Assembly (NCBI RefSeq): GCF_008831285.2 | Contig: NC_045143.1 | Coordinates: forward strand, 24,759,662 to 24,823,661 | Direction: 5' to 3' | DNA length: 64,000 nucleotides | DNA from: Nymphaea colorata | Taxonomy: Eukaryota > Streptophyta > Magnoliopsida > Nymphaeales > Nymphaeaceae | Shown here: positions 12,107-23,895 of the stretch, piece by piece | How positions within the stretch are numbered: position 1 is the stretch's first letter | Layout of the letters: every line of letters begins with the position of its first letter | Notes under the pieces: model-generated | Databases searched by the model: none | Told to the model about the DNA's origin: nothing | The model's input: the letters and a program-made list of their open reading frames with translations, nothing else | Translations under genes and position numbers: made by a program

Positions 12107-13841
12107 CTCATGTTGTTGGAACCATTTGCAAGACTGACCGGTATAGTGGCGGTGGCATTTCTTTGACAGATAAGTCTACCAGTGGTTGGTAAGTTTCTAT
12201 ATTCTGATGAAATAGGTTAAGCAGTAAATTGCAAAAAGCATCAGGCATGTGGTCTAATGCTATTATGCTAAAGAGAACAAAGAAACAGAACATGCCGATT
12301 CAAGACAGAAGGATGACTGCCTCATCAACCAAAGGCTTCAATGCTTTTCTGGGAAACCAGGAACGGAAATCATGATGTATAATTGCAGCTTCTTTGTTTT
12401 TCTTTTTTGAGATGGGAACGCTAGGAACTGTAATCCCGACCCTCAATGGAGGAGGGAATTGAGGCCTGGTCCTTGTTCCTTCAGAAGGGGCTTCATTTTT
12501 TGAACCCAGCTATTAAGGAACAAGACAAGGTGGTCATGCTTCATTCAGCCATCTTTAAAATTGCTCAAAGGAAATGGTAGGGAGAGATTAATTTACAGAT
12601 GTACCACAGGTCCTCCCAAGTTCCTAAGCAGCTCAAAACCCTCAGAGCGGCTTGCTCTCAGAAAAGGATGAGGGTTTCGACCCCTCTTTCAGCAGTTTCC
12701 ACTCACCAGAAGGTCAACAAAGATGACAAAACTTTTGAGATGTCTCCATGAGACAAAAGGCAAACTAGTCCTTTAATTGGAACAGTTTCTTCATTACTTT
12801 ATAAATTCAGACTCTTTGTTCATTTTATGTCCAACATGTTCCTTGTAGCAATGTGAACTAGTCTTCAATTTTTTTTTGGTCTGCTAACAGTCCCTTTATA
12901 TTTTGGTTTTCATCCAAATCCATCCTTAACAAGGGGCAATAGAGATTCTCCAAGCACAACTGAGATGCATAGCCCGGCATACAACACTAAGCTGAAGATA
13001 CTGTTTGTAATACCATAACGAGTGCTGTGAACTGGATGAGTCGCTTCATTAAACATTTGAAGTTGGAAACAAGCAACAGACCAGCTCAAATATATTATGA
13101 AAGTGAAGCAATAATAATTCTGATAAAAAGTGGAGCTGATAGCAAAAAAGGCAAGCATATAATGATTAAACCCCATTATACATATGCGATACGATGAAAA
13201 AGAACAATGTAAATGCATTCATCTTTTGGCAAAAGAAATATATATATATATATTTTTTTGAAACGTATATCATACATGAATCTGAGATATATTAGGTTAA
13301 ATTTAGCACGAAGAAGGAGAGCCTAATAACTAAAAATGAAATAGATTATAACACGAAAATAAGTGAGGAAAAACACTGGTAGATGCTCAACTCTCATGGT
13401 TAAGTGAGAAATGTTTGTCTTACATAGTAAGCTTCCTGCCATCATGTGCATCATTCATGTAAGTAGTTGAACTATTGAGCCAGAAAATACATTTCAGCAC
13501 CATCTAACCCTTCTTTTCACCTTCTTGCTTTCAACTCTGAAGTTGGTATCTTGATTGCTTCTCCACAAAACAGAAAGGGCTTTGCTGGTGGCGTGACGTA
13601 GTGATTTGAACATGCAACTGAGCTTCAGCTGCAAAGGGGATGCTGCTGCAAACAACTTCTTCCCTTCTCCAACTATGCAACAGGTTCTTGTCCTGCTCTT
13701 TTCCATTTGAGCCCACTAAACACCTCCAAGCAGGCTGTTTAGATCTCTGTCCCTTGGACATTCAAAGAGGCTGCATCATGGGCGATTTGGTTTCTCCATC
13801 ACCATATTTTCCATATTATAATTTGAAAACATCAGTTGGCC
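12107..13841. other. Intergenic sequence, no gene seen
   Basis: AT-rich flank of the mTERF gene. Open frames are short and lack recognisable domains. A short (TA)n tract sits near 13240-13255. Confidence 0.5.
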
Positions 13842-14022
13842 AAGTGGCGTAGCCACATATAGGCAGGTGTGCACAACTACAGTTGTCCACACAAACCTCA
13901 TAAAAAGTCTTGTTTTTATATTGGTACTCTAAAAAAATTATCTATTTATGTATAGCGGTGCACCTTAAGATTTGAAGGTTTTTAATTAGTGCCCCTCAGT
14001 CCAAAATTCTGACTCCGCCACT
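13842..14022. repeat. Small terminal-inverted-repeat element (MITE-like)
   Basis: The left end reads AAGTGGCGTAGCCAC and the right end, reverse-complemented, reads CAGTGGCGGAGTCAG, giving an imperfect terminal inverted repeat around ~180 bp of non-coding sequence. A more decayed relative may occupy about 14100-14215 (GGCTGAGGGGCAC at one side, GTAGCTCCGCTAC at the other). A target duplication is not clear. Ends of this kind are common on short plant DNA elements; the superfamily is not assigned. Confidence 0.45.
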
Positions 14023-14510
14023 GGGTTGACCCAACATCTGTCTCTGTTCTATAATTCCATCTTCTTCTTTATATCTAGCCATGGAACTCACATTTGTTCA
14101 AACTTTTTTGGCTGAGGGGCACTTTGAGTCACCGGTCTGGGACTGCCATGGGCACCACATGCTGGTATAGGTACTAGCCCACACCAGCCACATTGTAGCT
14201 CCGCTACTAGCGGTTTATAAAAACCAGCATGCCTTTTGGGCTGCATACTAGTTCCAAGGACACATTTTCCAAGTTTCACACATTCCACCATTTCTTACTG
14301 CATCCCATATTTCTTTACTAGTCAAAACTCCAGCCCCCTCTCCCCACCCATATTAGCATGTCCTCATCACTATTTGATGTCGTATTTTGAAGATCTTTCA
14401 TTCTCTAATGAACAACATGCCTATCATTGATCAGGCAGGGCCTACTTCCAAACTGACTCTCCTAACATTGACTCGACTCTCCCTTGCTCCACTCCACCTA
14501 GTGCTCTGAG

Positions 14511-15430
14511 TTAGTTCATGTTAACCACCTTGCATATTAGAGATGCTAGGAACACGCCATTATGATCTATTAGTCTTTTAAGACCCACCCCTCCTTCCAT
14601 TGTTGGCTTGCATAGGATTGCCCAAGGAGCCAAATGCATTCTTCTCGCTTCGCACTGGTCCGCCCATGAAAATTTAGCCATCTTCCTTTCGAGTTTGAGG
14701 ATTATCAAGGAAGGAAGCTTCAATATCCGCATGCAAAGTCCAGGCGTAGCGGCCAGATTGTGATAAATTTAGGTCTCCACAATGTTCCACCTAGGGGGGC
14801 GTTTGATTTTGGAATTTTGATTTGAAAAAGAAAATTCTAGAATCATAATTCCTCCTCAAATTGCAGTGTAATCAAAATTTTAGGTTTCAGTTTCCTAATT
14901 CTGAAAACAAAATACTTCATTTGTCTCATAATTCTAATTTCTTAAAGAATGGGCATCTTGATTCTAAAATTCTATGATTCGCCCTAGTGTGCCTACATAG
15001 AAAGGAATGCTCCAAGTACTAGATCCGCAAATTGCTGATCTCACAGTGGTTTTTCTAAAAATCATTTGCAAAGGAGGCAAGAGGCATATCATGGTGAGGG
15101 AAATGAGCTTATCTTGGGGAGGCAAGACGCGCATCATGGTGGGAAAACATTTTCATGATCAAGATCAAACAACACACTTCATAACCAACCACCTTCTCCT
15201 TCGCAAGAGGTCCAGGATCATTGGAAAAGCTATCTGATCATGAAGCACCCAATTTATAACAACCGGTCTTTGCTCACCACATACGATCCGAGAGAGAACG
15301 CTTTGTATCCTCATTACCATCATCTTGGATATAACTTTATATATGGTGTTATGAAGGGCAATTAATTGAAAATCTTGAATCCTTGCACCTTTTGGCAATG
15401 ATCACCAAGTTCGTTAATTAATATTGTCGA
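14511..15430 (-). mobile_element. LINE (non-LTR retrotransposon) reverse-transcriptase fragments
   Basis: Two minus-strand pieces in the expected order. At 15165-15398 the frame contains DFQLIALHNTIYKVISK, matching the conserved plant LINE block DFRPISLCNTIYKIISK in the reverse transcriptase palm. At 14511-14732 it contains KMAKFSWADQCEARRMHLAPW and EGGVGLKRLIDHNGVFLASL, matching the C-terminal region that follows RT in plant LINEs. The sequence between is out of frame or missing, and no 5' endonuclease domain or poly(A) tail is visible. It is an old, 5'-truncated, inactive copy. Confidence 0.65.
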
Positions 15431-15547
15431 CTTGACTTGAAACAATTAAAAACTGTCTTGCTAATTTTCTTCTCTATTGGCTGGTAAGCGGCCGCCGGCC
15501 AGTCTTTCTTTCTAGTTGTCTAGGGCATCAACTTTATGTTCTGCATA

Positions 15548-15745
15548 AAAAGTCACTAATGTACAAGTTGAAGCACAGTGAATCTGTGAATGTGATGTCT
15601 TTAAGCATCAAAAGAAAACCTTATATCCTAATTGGACAAAAATTTTCTGCACAATCTGCACAAAAAGAAGTCACTATGTATAAATTGAAGCACAATGAAA
15701 GTGATGCCTTTAAGCATCAAAAGCAAACCTTGTACCCTAATTAGA
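15548..15745 (+). repeat. Imperfect tandem duplication (~95 bp unit)
   Basis: Two adjacent copies share AAAAAGTCACTA / AAAGAAGTCACTA, then TTGAAGCACA, TTTAAGCATCAAAAG and CCTAATTAGA-like ends. Unit 1 runs from about 15548 to 15655 and unit 2 from about 15656 to 15745. They differ by substitutions and short indels, so the duplication is not recent. No coding capacity is supported. Confidence 0.6.
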
Positions 15746-16598
15746 TGGAAGCTTGACTCTAACAAGAGGTGGGTCTCCCCCGCTCACCAATAACATCTCA
15801 CCACACCATTCCCCACATAGCTTGGTAAGGAAGCTAGGGAAAACAACTTAGGTTAAGTTGGAGACATCTTTCAACTACAATAAATGGGACCATGTGCGGC
15901 AAAAAAGTTGCAAAAATAGAATGCTTGAGCGGAACTTTTCTAAGACTCGAATAACTTTTAAGAACCATAGAGGCGGGATAAGTCATAATCGAGGTTGAAA
16001 AGTGCCTTGATCAATCTTTCTCTCTTGACTCGTATTTTCATTAAATAATTCATTGAAAGGAAAAATATGTATTAAAAAAAGGTGGGTATTTACATAAGCA
16101 CGCATATGTCTCACCACTTAGTACCAATGTAACTCATGAACCATGGAGGCAAGAACTCGTTCATTCGGGCGGAGGGATAATCCTCCTGCTCACCCGAAAG
16201 ATAAAAGCACAGTTTGTAAGTCCTTCAGAATATCATACGTTAGTTCAAACTTCATAAAACACACACTTGACAATTAACTAGGACGTTTTATTGACCTTTT
16301 CACAAACAGCGCGAGACAAACCAGATGTCTCGCATTCAAATAAACAAGAAACGAGCAAAATAAACTTTTCATACTCATCACAGATTCCCTTCAAAGACAA
16401 ACAGGATGAAACTTTTTATAATAAATGTAGGAAAAATGTCTGTTCACTTTGATATTCTTAAACAGCAGAGAATTAACAGCAGCAAAGGAGAAAAGGATCG
16501 TTATTCGTTGAAAACATTCCTTAGATCAGGACTCTTACTATGCGACCTCGTGCGGGATCTGAACTATCGAAGATAATCTCGGCTGTTTTTGGTGGATG
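15746..16598. other. Non-coding AT-rich sequence
   Basis: Nothing recognisable. The right end (about 16430-16598) may be the 3' untranslated region of the minus-strand glycine-rich exon that follows. Confidence 0.4.
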
Positions 16599-17054
16599 TC
16601 ATGCACTTCGCTTGTCAGTGAAGTCATCGGGCTCATTGTCATCGTCTCTGTCATTCCCTTCCAATGGCTCACCATCATCATCCTCATCAGAGCTTGCACG
16701 TGAAACATTGTCGCCATCCTCGTCCACATTCTGGCTACCGTAGCTTCCTCCAGCTGAGCCACCATAGCCCAAACTATCAATTCCACCAAAGCTGCTGCTG
16801 CCACTAGCATAATTGTCAGGAGCGCCACCACCACCTCCTGCCACACCAACCTCACCATAGCTGCCAGCACCACTGCCGCCAGGCCCGCCACTGCCCCCAT
16901 AACCACCTCCACCACCATAGCTACCTCCACCTCCACCATAACCACCGCCACCACCATAGTTACCACCACCACCACCACCATAGTTACCACCATCTCCACC
17001 ATATCCTCCACCTCCACAAACTCCTCTTGGTCTGCCTGAGCCCTGGCCAGGCAC
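16599..17054 (-). pseudogene. Orphan 3' exon of a glycine-rich RNA-binding protein
   Basis: The minus-strand frame encodes Gly/Tyr-rich repeats (blocks such as GGGGYGGGGGSYGGGGGYGG), then a Ser-rich stretch and an acidic tail with EGNDRDDDNEPDDFTDKRSA just before the stop. The acidic EPDDF..KR ending after a glycine-rich region is typical of RRM-containing, mostly mitochondrial, plant glycine-rich RNA-binding proteins. No ATG starts the frame; a plausible acceptor (ACCTTAG) lies at 17055-17061, so this looks like a last exon. No RRM exon (RNP1-like RGFGFV) was found upstream on the minus strand within several kb. It is therefore probably a detached exon, or the rest is too diverged for me to see. 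Confidence 0.5.
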
Positions 17055-18395
17055 TAAGGTCTTTTCGGGAGCCAGCCGCGGGAAGCCCCTTCCATCTCTC
17101 CTTCCTCGGCTACAGCCTAGTTGCTGGCCGAACCGCCAACCTCTAGACCTAGCTTGACTCGGTCTAGCCTACCTGGCCAAACTTCCCTCTAGAGTGGTAG
17201 GAGCATCCAAAGTGGACCAGTTTGAGGCTTAAGGCCTGGGGACCCACCTGCTACCCTAGATCACTTGCTTTCTAGGCCAAGCCGGGAAGCTCCCTCTTTT
17301 CCTTTCTCTTCTCTTTTTTCTCTACATCCCTCTTTCTCGATGGATTGCCCGAGCACCACACCCTACCACAACACGGTGAGTGTTCCTATTTGTATGTGAG
17401 AAGTATTGACAGCGGGATTGCTTGGGTACTATTTTTCTCTCATTTCCTTTCCTGACGGGAACATAGTATCTCTGCACCATCGAGAGTGCTGCCATGTGCG
17501 AGAGATCCAATTCATTTTATTAAATTTCATATTGGGTCTTGGTCCTGTTTAACAAGAAATAGTGTAAAGGATACCAAACAGGTTCAGACGATGTAAGTAG
17601 AGCACTACCTCACAAAGTTATAGCACCTGGAAAAATATTTATTTTGTAATATCATTCACTACTAGTAGATAGCAGTAGTATCTTCATGGGCTTTCCATGT
17701 GCATGATGAAGCCCGGCAACTTAGCAACTCAAGAAGTGACGAGTCATATTTCAGAACTTTTTCCATTGAACATTTTCCATCGTGAACCATTTCACCTATT
17801 AAAAATTAATATAAATTAGGCAAAGAAAATGAATAATCTTTAAAAAAAATAAACTACAATCAAGATAAAAACATCTTTAGACAAAGAAGAGAACCAAAAA
17901 TTACAAAAGAAGGCAGATAAACAACTTAAATAAGCACACCATACTTGCATAGCCATTGATTCCGTCCAGCTCTACCCATAAAAATTTTAAACTAATAACA
18001 CAAAAGATCATGAAAATACATAACTAAAGTTATATCTCAATGCTATCAATACAGCTCTAAACATGCCAAAGTTAGTCTTTTTTTTTTTTTTAATAACTGG
18101 ATAAGGCCAGCAACAAGCAACACCATTAAAATACAATGAGATGATATTCAGAACTACAATAGTTAAAGAGCACATATTCATTCCCTGAGTTTACACCAAT
18201 GTAACTAGGCAAGGAATCAACATCAATTTTGCAAGTAAAACAAGCAAAATTATGGAATATGTTCCAAAAGCTGAAGAAAAGCAACAATTTAAGGTCATTT
18301 TTTACTTGTATAAACAAGTATCATTTACATTGAACAACTTGTGCCAAAATCTAGGGAGAAACATACCAACCATCAACCAAATTCATAGCATTCTT
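17055..18395. other. Non-coding: GC-richer block then AT-rich sequence
   Basis: 17055-17345 is unusually GC-rich and pyrimidine-rich for this region and resembles repeat or LTR sequence, but no partner copy was found in the window. 17510-18395 is AT-rich with no recognisable gene. Confidence 0.35.
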
Positions 18396-18600
18396 TATTT
18401 GTAACGACCTGACCCACTCCCGGGCTTGGGCCCCTGGTCTAACGGATCCCAACTCACTCCCTAGCAGTTTCAGACCAAAACAGGGTAGAAATCAGGACCA
18501 TCAACAACTTAACAACCCCCTTTATAAGATCTTGAATATCTCTCAAAATCTTCAATATAGGGCTAAATTTTTGCACTGTTACATTACCTGCTACCATCTG
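18396..18600 (+). repeat. LTR-like dispersed repeat, copy 1
   Basis: Begins TGTAACGACCTGACCCACT and shares with 50205-50460 and 50470-50720 an ordered set of blocks: cccac near the start, GGATCCCAACTC / CAGATCCCAATCC, CCTTAGCA / CCTAGCAG, a run after AACAACT, then AAAATCTTCAATATAGGGCTAAATTTTT against related text in the other copies. TGTAAC… starts are typical of plant LTRs, so these may be solo LTR remnants. No coding region is attached. Confidence 0.45.
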
Positions 18601-21130
18601 CATAACTATCAAACTCAAAAGATCAGATCAAAAAATAGTAGAGAAAGCTCAAATTCAAACATGATGAGTAAATTCAAATTCAAACGTGAATAGAGAAAGG
18701 GAAAATTTTAAATGCAAACTAATCAAACCCTAACGATGTGAAAAACTATTTAGATCAAAAGGCAAAACCTTCAAATCTTCAGGCATTTTAGAGGCCAGAG
18801 ATTTTGCAAACGTGGCAATAGCATGCTGCAGGTATACAGTTGTGACATGCACAAATGCAAGCAGAAGCATATACACACAAAAGAAGGCTCGTACATCAAA
18901 CTAATTAAGGAGCTTGAGCTGGTGGAAATAGGCCCAAGCTGAGCTCAAGCCGGGCCTGAACTGTGCCAAGTTTGGGGCAACTCATGTGCACCCAGTCCAG
19001 ATTTAGACTGGGTTATTACCTAAAATCTTGATAAGTGCTTTTGCATTGGAAGAACGCTTCAAAAATAATTTTAGTGGAAGATCATGAACAAGAAATCTAA
19101 ACCAAAAAAGGAAGACATCAGGACTTGAGTGTCCTACTTTAATTTTTTGAACGTGTTTTGGCCTTTGGGAATACAAAGATCAGATGGGTTCTCTCTCTCT
19201 CATGTTAAAAAATTATTATGCAAATGACACAAACACAGGCAAAGAGAAAAGGCAACAATATTTCCTAAAGATGTTTTCTAAGAAAAAAGGTAAAAGCCAA
19301 TGTCAACATATCAACTTCACCCTCAAAAGATGATAAGTATCATCTTCATATCAGGCAGTATCGGGCATAAAAAATAAATAAACTTTAAGATCAAAAATTT
19401 AATGTCTAACTATTATTCCGATATGGGCTGAATCAGCAAATGAAGAACAATATGGCCCAAACTGGTCTCACATTGGCCAATATTTACGAAGTACCATATT
19501 GGCCCAGCACTGTTGCAATGAGGGGCCGACATGTTCATGAACAAATATGGGCTGATATGCACCAATATATCAAATGTGACTTACCAACACAAGGACTAGT
19601 TGGTCAATGAACTAGTCCTTGACTAGCCGACCAAGTTGGCCAACTATCCATCAAACTGGGCCCTACTGATTTGGCAGGTATTGAAGAAACAGAGGGTACA
19701 GATTGTCTTTGTGTAGCCTGTGATCTTACAGTGTTTATAATGAAGAATCTGAAAATCTGTGAAAATATAGTGTCACAATGCAAAGTAGGAGTAAAATGTC
19801 TGATTTCGATGAAGATGGGTTCTATGTCACATGGGTGCATGTGCAAATGGGTGTGGGGTTGCATTATATATATATATATATATAATGACAAGTTCAAAAT
19901 TTAGATTACCAAATACCAAATTCTATATGTATACATAATCTAAACAGAAAAAACCTAAACATACATGATATTGATACCCTGTACACTATACAGTATACAG
20001 TGTTATTATTTATTAACATAATAAAATTTTAAAACATAACATGAGATTTGAGAAGTGAGAACTGCATACCATGATAAGAATTAAGACAACATAGTTACAA
20101 ATATGAAAAAAAACAAAGAGTTGTAACTTGTAACACACTGCAAACAAACAAAAACGCAAACACAGCCTAACAGAAACGATACATCACAGATTCACAATTA
20201 AAAAAACACTGCAAATAAAAACACAGTTGCAGTAACAGTATGATACATCACACTATCATAGGTTCACAATAAAAAACACTCTGCCAATAAGAACTTCAAA
20301 ACGGACTCGTAGTAGCAGACTAGCAGTAAACAGCGGTCCATTATACATGATTTTTCTAGGGTAAAAAAAAAGCTAACAATAGTGAACAGATTAAAAGATT
20401 GATCGAACAATAATCCCTAACAAACCACAACGATAAACAATCCTTCCGAAAACAAAATCGATGATGTCTGAGTGGAAACAAATGTAGTTAGCAGTTCTTA
20501 CGTTCTACGTTCTAACTCTAGCAAGAAGACGTATCACGGCCTGCTTCCTGCCAATGGGCGTGCTGGTTGTATTAACATTTAAAAACGAAATTTCTGTTTT
20601 CTTCCTCCGATTATAAGAATTTCAAAATCTTTTGTACTCCTGTGTTCCTCGCAAGAAGTTTTCCCTTCTTTACCAAGGCGATAGCTCCAGCTAAAAAATA
20701 GAATCATGTGCCTAAGAATGACTACCATCTCAAACGGGATACCCTCGACCGAGGACATGAACGTAATCAGTGGGGCACGATTAATCAAATTAATATCATG
20801 AAGGGGCCACGATTAATGAAGATCGTCAGAATCCTCCCCAACACCATCAAGAACCGATTTACAATGACAATAACGGGTGAGAGCATCCCCCAACAGGAAA
20901 AGAGCCCAACCCCAACACAAAAAACTGACAAAACAACATGCCGGAATCAGAAACACATTCAATCTCCTTTAACCTTTCCAACGAAACCAAAATGCAGAAA
21001 GAGATCGAGACGCATGGGAGCCCAGAATCCACCGCGGGGTAAATGACGCCAATAATCGCTAGGAATTGTAAAAAACAAGGCGTCAAAAATAAAAAAGAAA
21101 ATCCAGGAACCAGCGGAAAGTAAAAGGCAT
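18601..21130. other. AT-rich non-coding sequence
   Basis: No supported exon. A (TA)n tract lies at about 19866-19884 just after a TCTATGTCACATGGGTGC motif (19819-19836) that resembles the terminal repeat of the element at 21859-22508. The perfect hairpin at 19591-19620 is listed separately. Confidence 0.4.
19591..19620. repeat. Perfect 11-bp inverted repeat, 8-nt loop
   Basis: AAGGACTAGTT is followed by an 8-nt spacer and then its exact reverse complement AACTAGTCCTT. The short palindrome may be chance or the relic of a transposon footprint. No function can be assigned. Confidence 0.6.
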
Positions 21131-21503
21131 ACCTCTTAGGAGTGAACCATGAAGGATTCGACGAATCCGCCATTGTCACCGCCCCCGTAGCGACGACCAC
21201 TGTCGTTGTTCCTGCTGTCGTCGCCGACGCTATTGTTTCTAATGCTGCTTCCGCTGTTGTCGTTCGTGCTATTGGTGTTACTGATTCTGACGCTGTTGCT
21301 GATGGTGGTGGTGATGATTGCGGTGGTGATGGCGATTGTGGTGGTGGTGATAATTGTGGTGGTACTGGTGGTGGTGATGATTGTGGCGGTGCTGTTGGTG
21401 GTGGTGATGTTGGTGGTGGCGGCGGCGGCGGCGACGGAGGCGCGGACGATGAAGAATCTGGGGCCGAAGGAGGTGGTGTACACCGGTCTGCGAGGGAGAC
21501 CAT
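21131..21503 (-). pseudogene. Orphan Pro-rich first exon, possibly spinster-like MFS transporter
   Basis: The minus-strand frame from ATG 21503 gives a long Pro/Ser run, a Thr/Ala-rich stretch and then MADSSNPSWFTPKR, followed by a good donor (AAGAG|GTATGCC, about 21131-21136). PSWFTPKR is a motif I associate with the N terminus of plant spinster-type transporters, normally followed by the first membrane helix. No matching next exon was found downstream on the minus strand. The low-complexity part is open in several frames because of its GGT/GGC triplets, so open length alone proves little. It could be an orphan exon or chance. Confidence 0.25.
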
Positions 21504-21617
21504 TTAACGCCTATGTTTTTTTACTCTAATTTACGGTTCTAAAAGTGAACTGTAAAAGCATATCGTTTTCAAAAATACAAGTGATATTTGGAGGTCCAAT
21601 TTCATTTTTGTGCTGTT

Positions 21618-21715
21618 TAGACTATCACTTATTATAGAACATTAGACTATCACTTATTATAGAACAAGTTACAATGAACCTTATAGAACAAGATACAATG
21701 AACCTTAGAAAATGT
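21618..21715. repeat. Two short tandem duplications
   Basis: A ~24-bp unit containing TAGACTATCACTTATTATAG is repeated twice, followed by two copies of a ~22-bp unit containing ACAATGAACCTTA. Both are near-perfect and directly adjacent, suggesting replication slippage. Confidence 0.65.
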
Positions 21716-21858
21716 CTAATATAATTGGAATGACATATATGCTGGTTTTACATTTATATAGGCTTTGCAGAAATTCTAAGTTGTTATGCTTCCTTATGCA
21801 CTTAATAATGTTGAGATGTTTCCAACGTTGGTAACTTATTTTTTTGTTTTTTAGTATC

Positions 21859-22508
21859 TATGTCACATAGGTACGGGTACGGGTGTCGGTGAAGGTTTGG
21901 GTACTGACCATTTTAAAAAAACTTGGGTGCGTGGGTACGGTCGTATATATATATAATCAATAAGAAATACTTAAAAAATATATATCAAAATAAAGAATAT
22001 CCATCAACATAAACAAATAAATAATATAAAAAATATATATCAACGGTTCTTGCAGCTGTGTTTAAGAAACCTATGAAAAACTTTAAACATATAGACAACC
22101 AAGCAGCCCCTTAGTCAAATATGAACATCAATCAAATTTTCACATCTAAATAATATAATAAAAAGTAAGATGAAGAAATGAAATCAAAGTAAAATTAAGC
22201 AGTTTGGATCTATAGGTACCCAAGTGTCAAAGCATCCATTTTGGGTACGGGTATGGCGACACGGGTACGTAGACCTTACTGAAGTACTCATGTGACTTAG
22301 CTTAGTATTGATTTCGTTGAACTATTGTGTATTGTTTTACAATGTTTTGTTTGAGACTTTCTTACGAGATTGTAAGAGGGAACTATTAATAGTTTTTTTT
22401 TCATTTTATCAGTTTTAAGAATACAAAATTTGTCGTACCCGCATACCCAAAATTTTCAAAATTACTGTGTCTGTACCCGTACTGCCATACCTGCACCCAT
22501 GTGACATA
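21859..22508. mobile_element. Terminal-inverted-repeat element (MITE), ~650 bp
   Basis: The left end starts TATGTCACATAGGTACGGG and the right end closes ATGTGACATA. The reverse complement of the right end (TATGTCACATGGGTGCAGG) aligns with the left end. Internal sub-repeats GGTACGGGTACGGG / GTACCCGTAC continue inward. There is no open reading frame, so it is non-autonomous. Related ends occur at about 19821, 25224 and 42180. A target duplication was not identified, which leaves the superfamily open. Confidence 0.6.
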
Positions 22509-22514
22509 AATAAC

Positions 22515-22862
22515 AATTAAAACTTGTTTTTTGATGTGTTATGGATCTTATGACTTGTCATATAGATCAATGTTACAAATTATGTTTGATGTCTTAGATA
22601 TGTTGTGTTATCATATGATACTATGACTTGTTTGTGAAGTAACTTCATAGCTATAGTAAGCCTATAATTTTGTACAACATGTTTTTTTATATAAAACATA
22701 TTTTTCTTGATTTTCCTGATTTTTTAAATTTTTTCTCTATGTTTTCTATTTTTTATTTTTTAAATTAAAAACAATTTTACGATATGATACGATACTTTGC
22801 GAAACATCGTATCTATTGGCTGGAATGATACGGCTCATGTTACATATTTTTGCAACATTGCC
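22515..22862 (+). mobile_element. Right half of a hAT-like GTATCG-rich element, copy A
   Basis: Sequence from AAAACTTGTTTTTTGATGTG through T-rich tracts to ACGATATGATACGATAC and ending TTGCAACATTG is collinear with 48398-48747, the right half of the complete element described there. The end CAACATTG is the reverse complement of CAATGTTG, a hAT-style terminus. The left half has been replaced or cut off by the inverted-repeat element that ends at 22508. Confidence 0.55.
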
Positions 22863-23235
22863 CCACATAGTATTCTGATTATTGCTTTACCGTCCCTAAG
22901 TAGGGAGGAAATCATCCATTAGGATTGGCCACCAAGAGTCTTTCTAGGAGATGCACTCTGCTTGTCAACCTAGCCTACAAAACGAGGTTGATTTCTTTTC
23001 CATGATTTATTACTTCCAAATATTCTCTAAAAACATGGGAATATTGTTTTCGATAAACACATTTTTAATCTTCAATTTAGAAAACCTTTGTCGTCTTATT
23101 TTAATTATTCTCCCAAAGCACCCTATGATAAAGATTGAGGGCAAAATGGAGCATATTTCTCTAAATTGGGCAATTCATCCCTGCTTCATTCAATAGTGCC
23201 ACATATCAAGTCCAAAGCAATTTTCAATATTTTTG

Positions 23236-23895
23236 TTTTATTTATTTTTTATAAATTATTTATTTTTTCCAAATTGACTTTTTGAATGGAGACAATTCAT
23301 GTCATTTTGGCACTTGTTGTAAGAATGACTAGGAAACTAATCAAAATTGATGTCAAAAATGCATTTTTTCATTCAAAAAAAAAAAGTGTACATGAAGCAA
23401 CCACCTAACGGTATCGAACCAGCCTCTAGGTTTTATTTATTTTTTATAAATTATTTATTTTTTTCCAAATTGACTTTTTGAATGGAGACAATTCAGGTCA
23501 TTTTGGCACTTGAAGCATGACTAGGAAATTAGTCAAAATTGATGTCAAAAATGCATTTTTTCGTTCAAAGAAAAAGTGTACGTGGAGCAACCACCTAACG
23601 GTCTCAAACAAGCCTCTAGGTTTTGGTTTGACAGTTTTCCATTGATATCCAAACGCATGACTTTCAATGATCACAACTAGATCATTGGTTGTTTATTTAT
23701 AGTAAGTGTGGTGTCATTATTCTTCTCCTAATCTACATTGACAATATTATCATCGCCAAAAACTCAGAAAAAAAACTATAGATGCTATAAAGAAATTGCT
23801 AAATTAAAGGTTCAAAATGAAAGATCTTGGGAACTTGGGATACTTCCTTGGTGTAGAAGTTGATCTAGAGAAACATGTATTTCACTAACACAAAT
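23236..23895 (+). pseudogene. Degenerate Copia reverse-transcriptase fragment with tandem duplication
   Basis: Frames interrupted by stops retain Copia RT signatures: KIDVKNAFFH followed by VYMKQPP around 23340-23400, then LLIYIDNIII around 23720-23755 (the YVDD box decayed to YIDN), then LGYFLGVEV around 23835-23865. The segment carrying DVKNAF is present twice: unit 1 about 23236-23430 and unit 2 about 23431-23622, differing by scattered substitutions. It is an old inactive relic with no LTRs recognised. Confidence 0.65.

Noticed and set aside
21136-21529. Gly/Val-rich and Thr-rich frames on both strands at 21136-21529
   Set aside because: Consequences of GGT/GGC triplet runs. Only the frame ending in PSWFTPKR at a splice donor is worth mention, and weakly.
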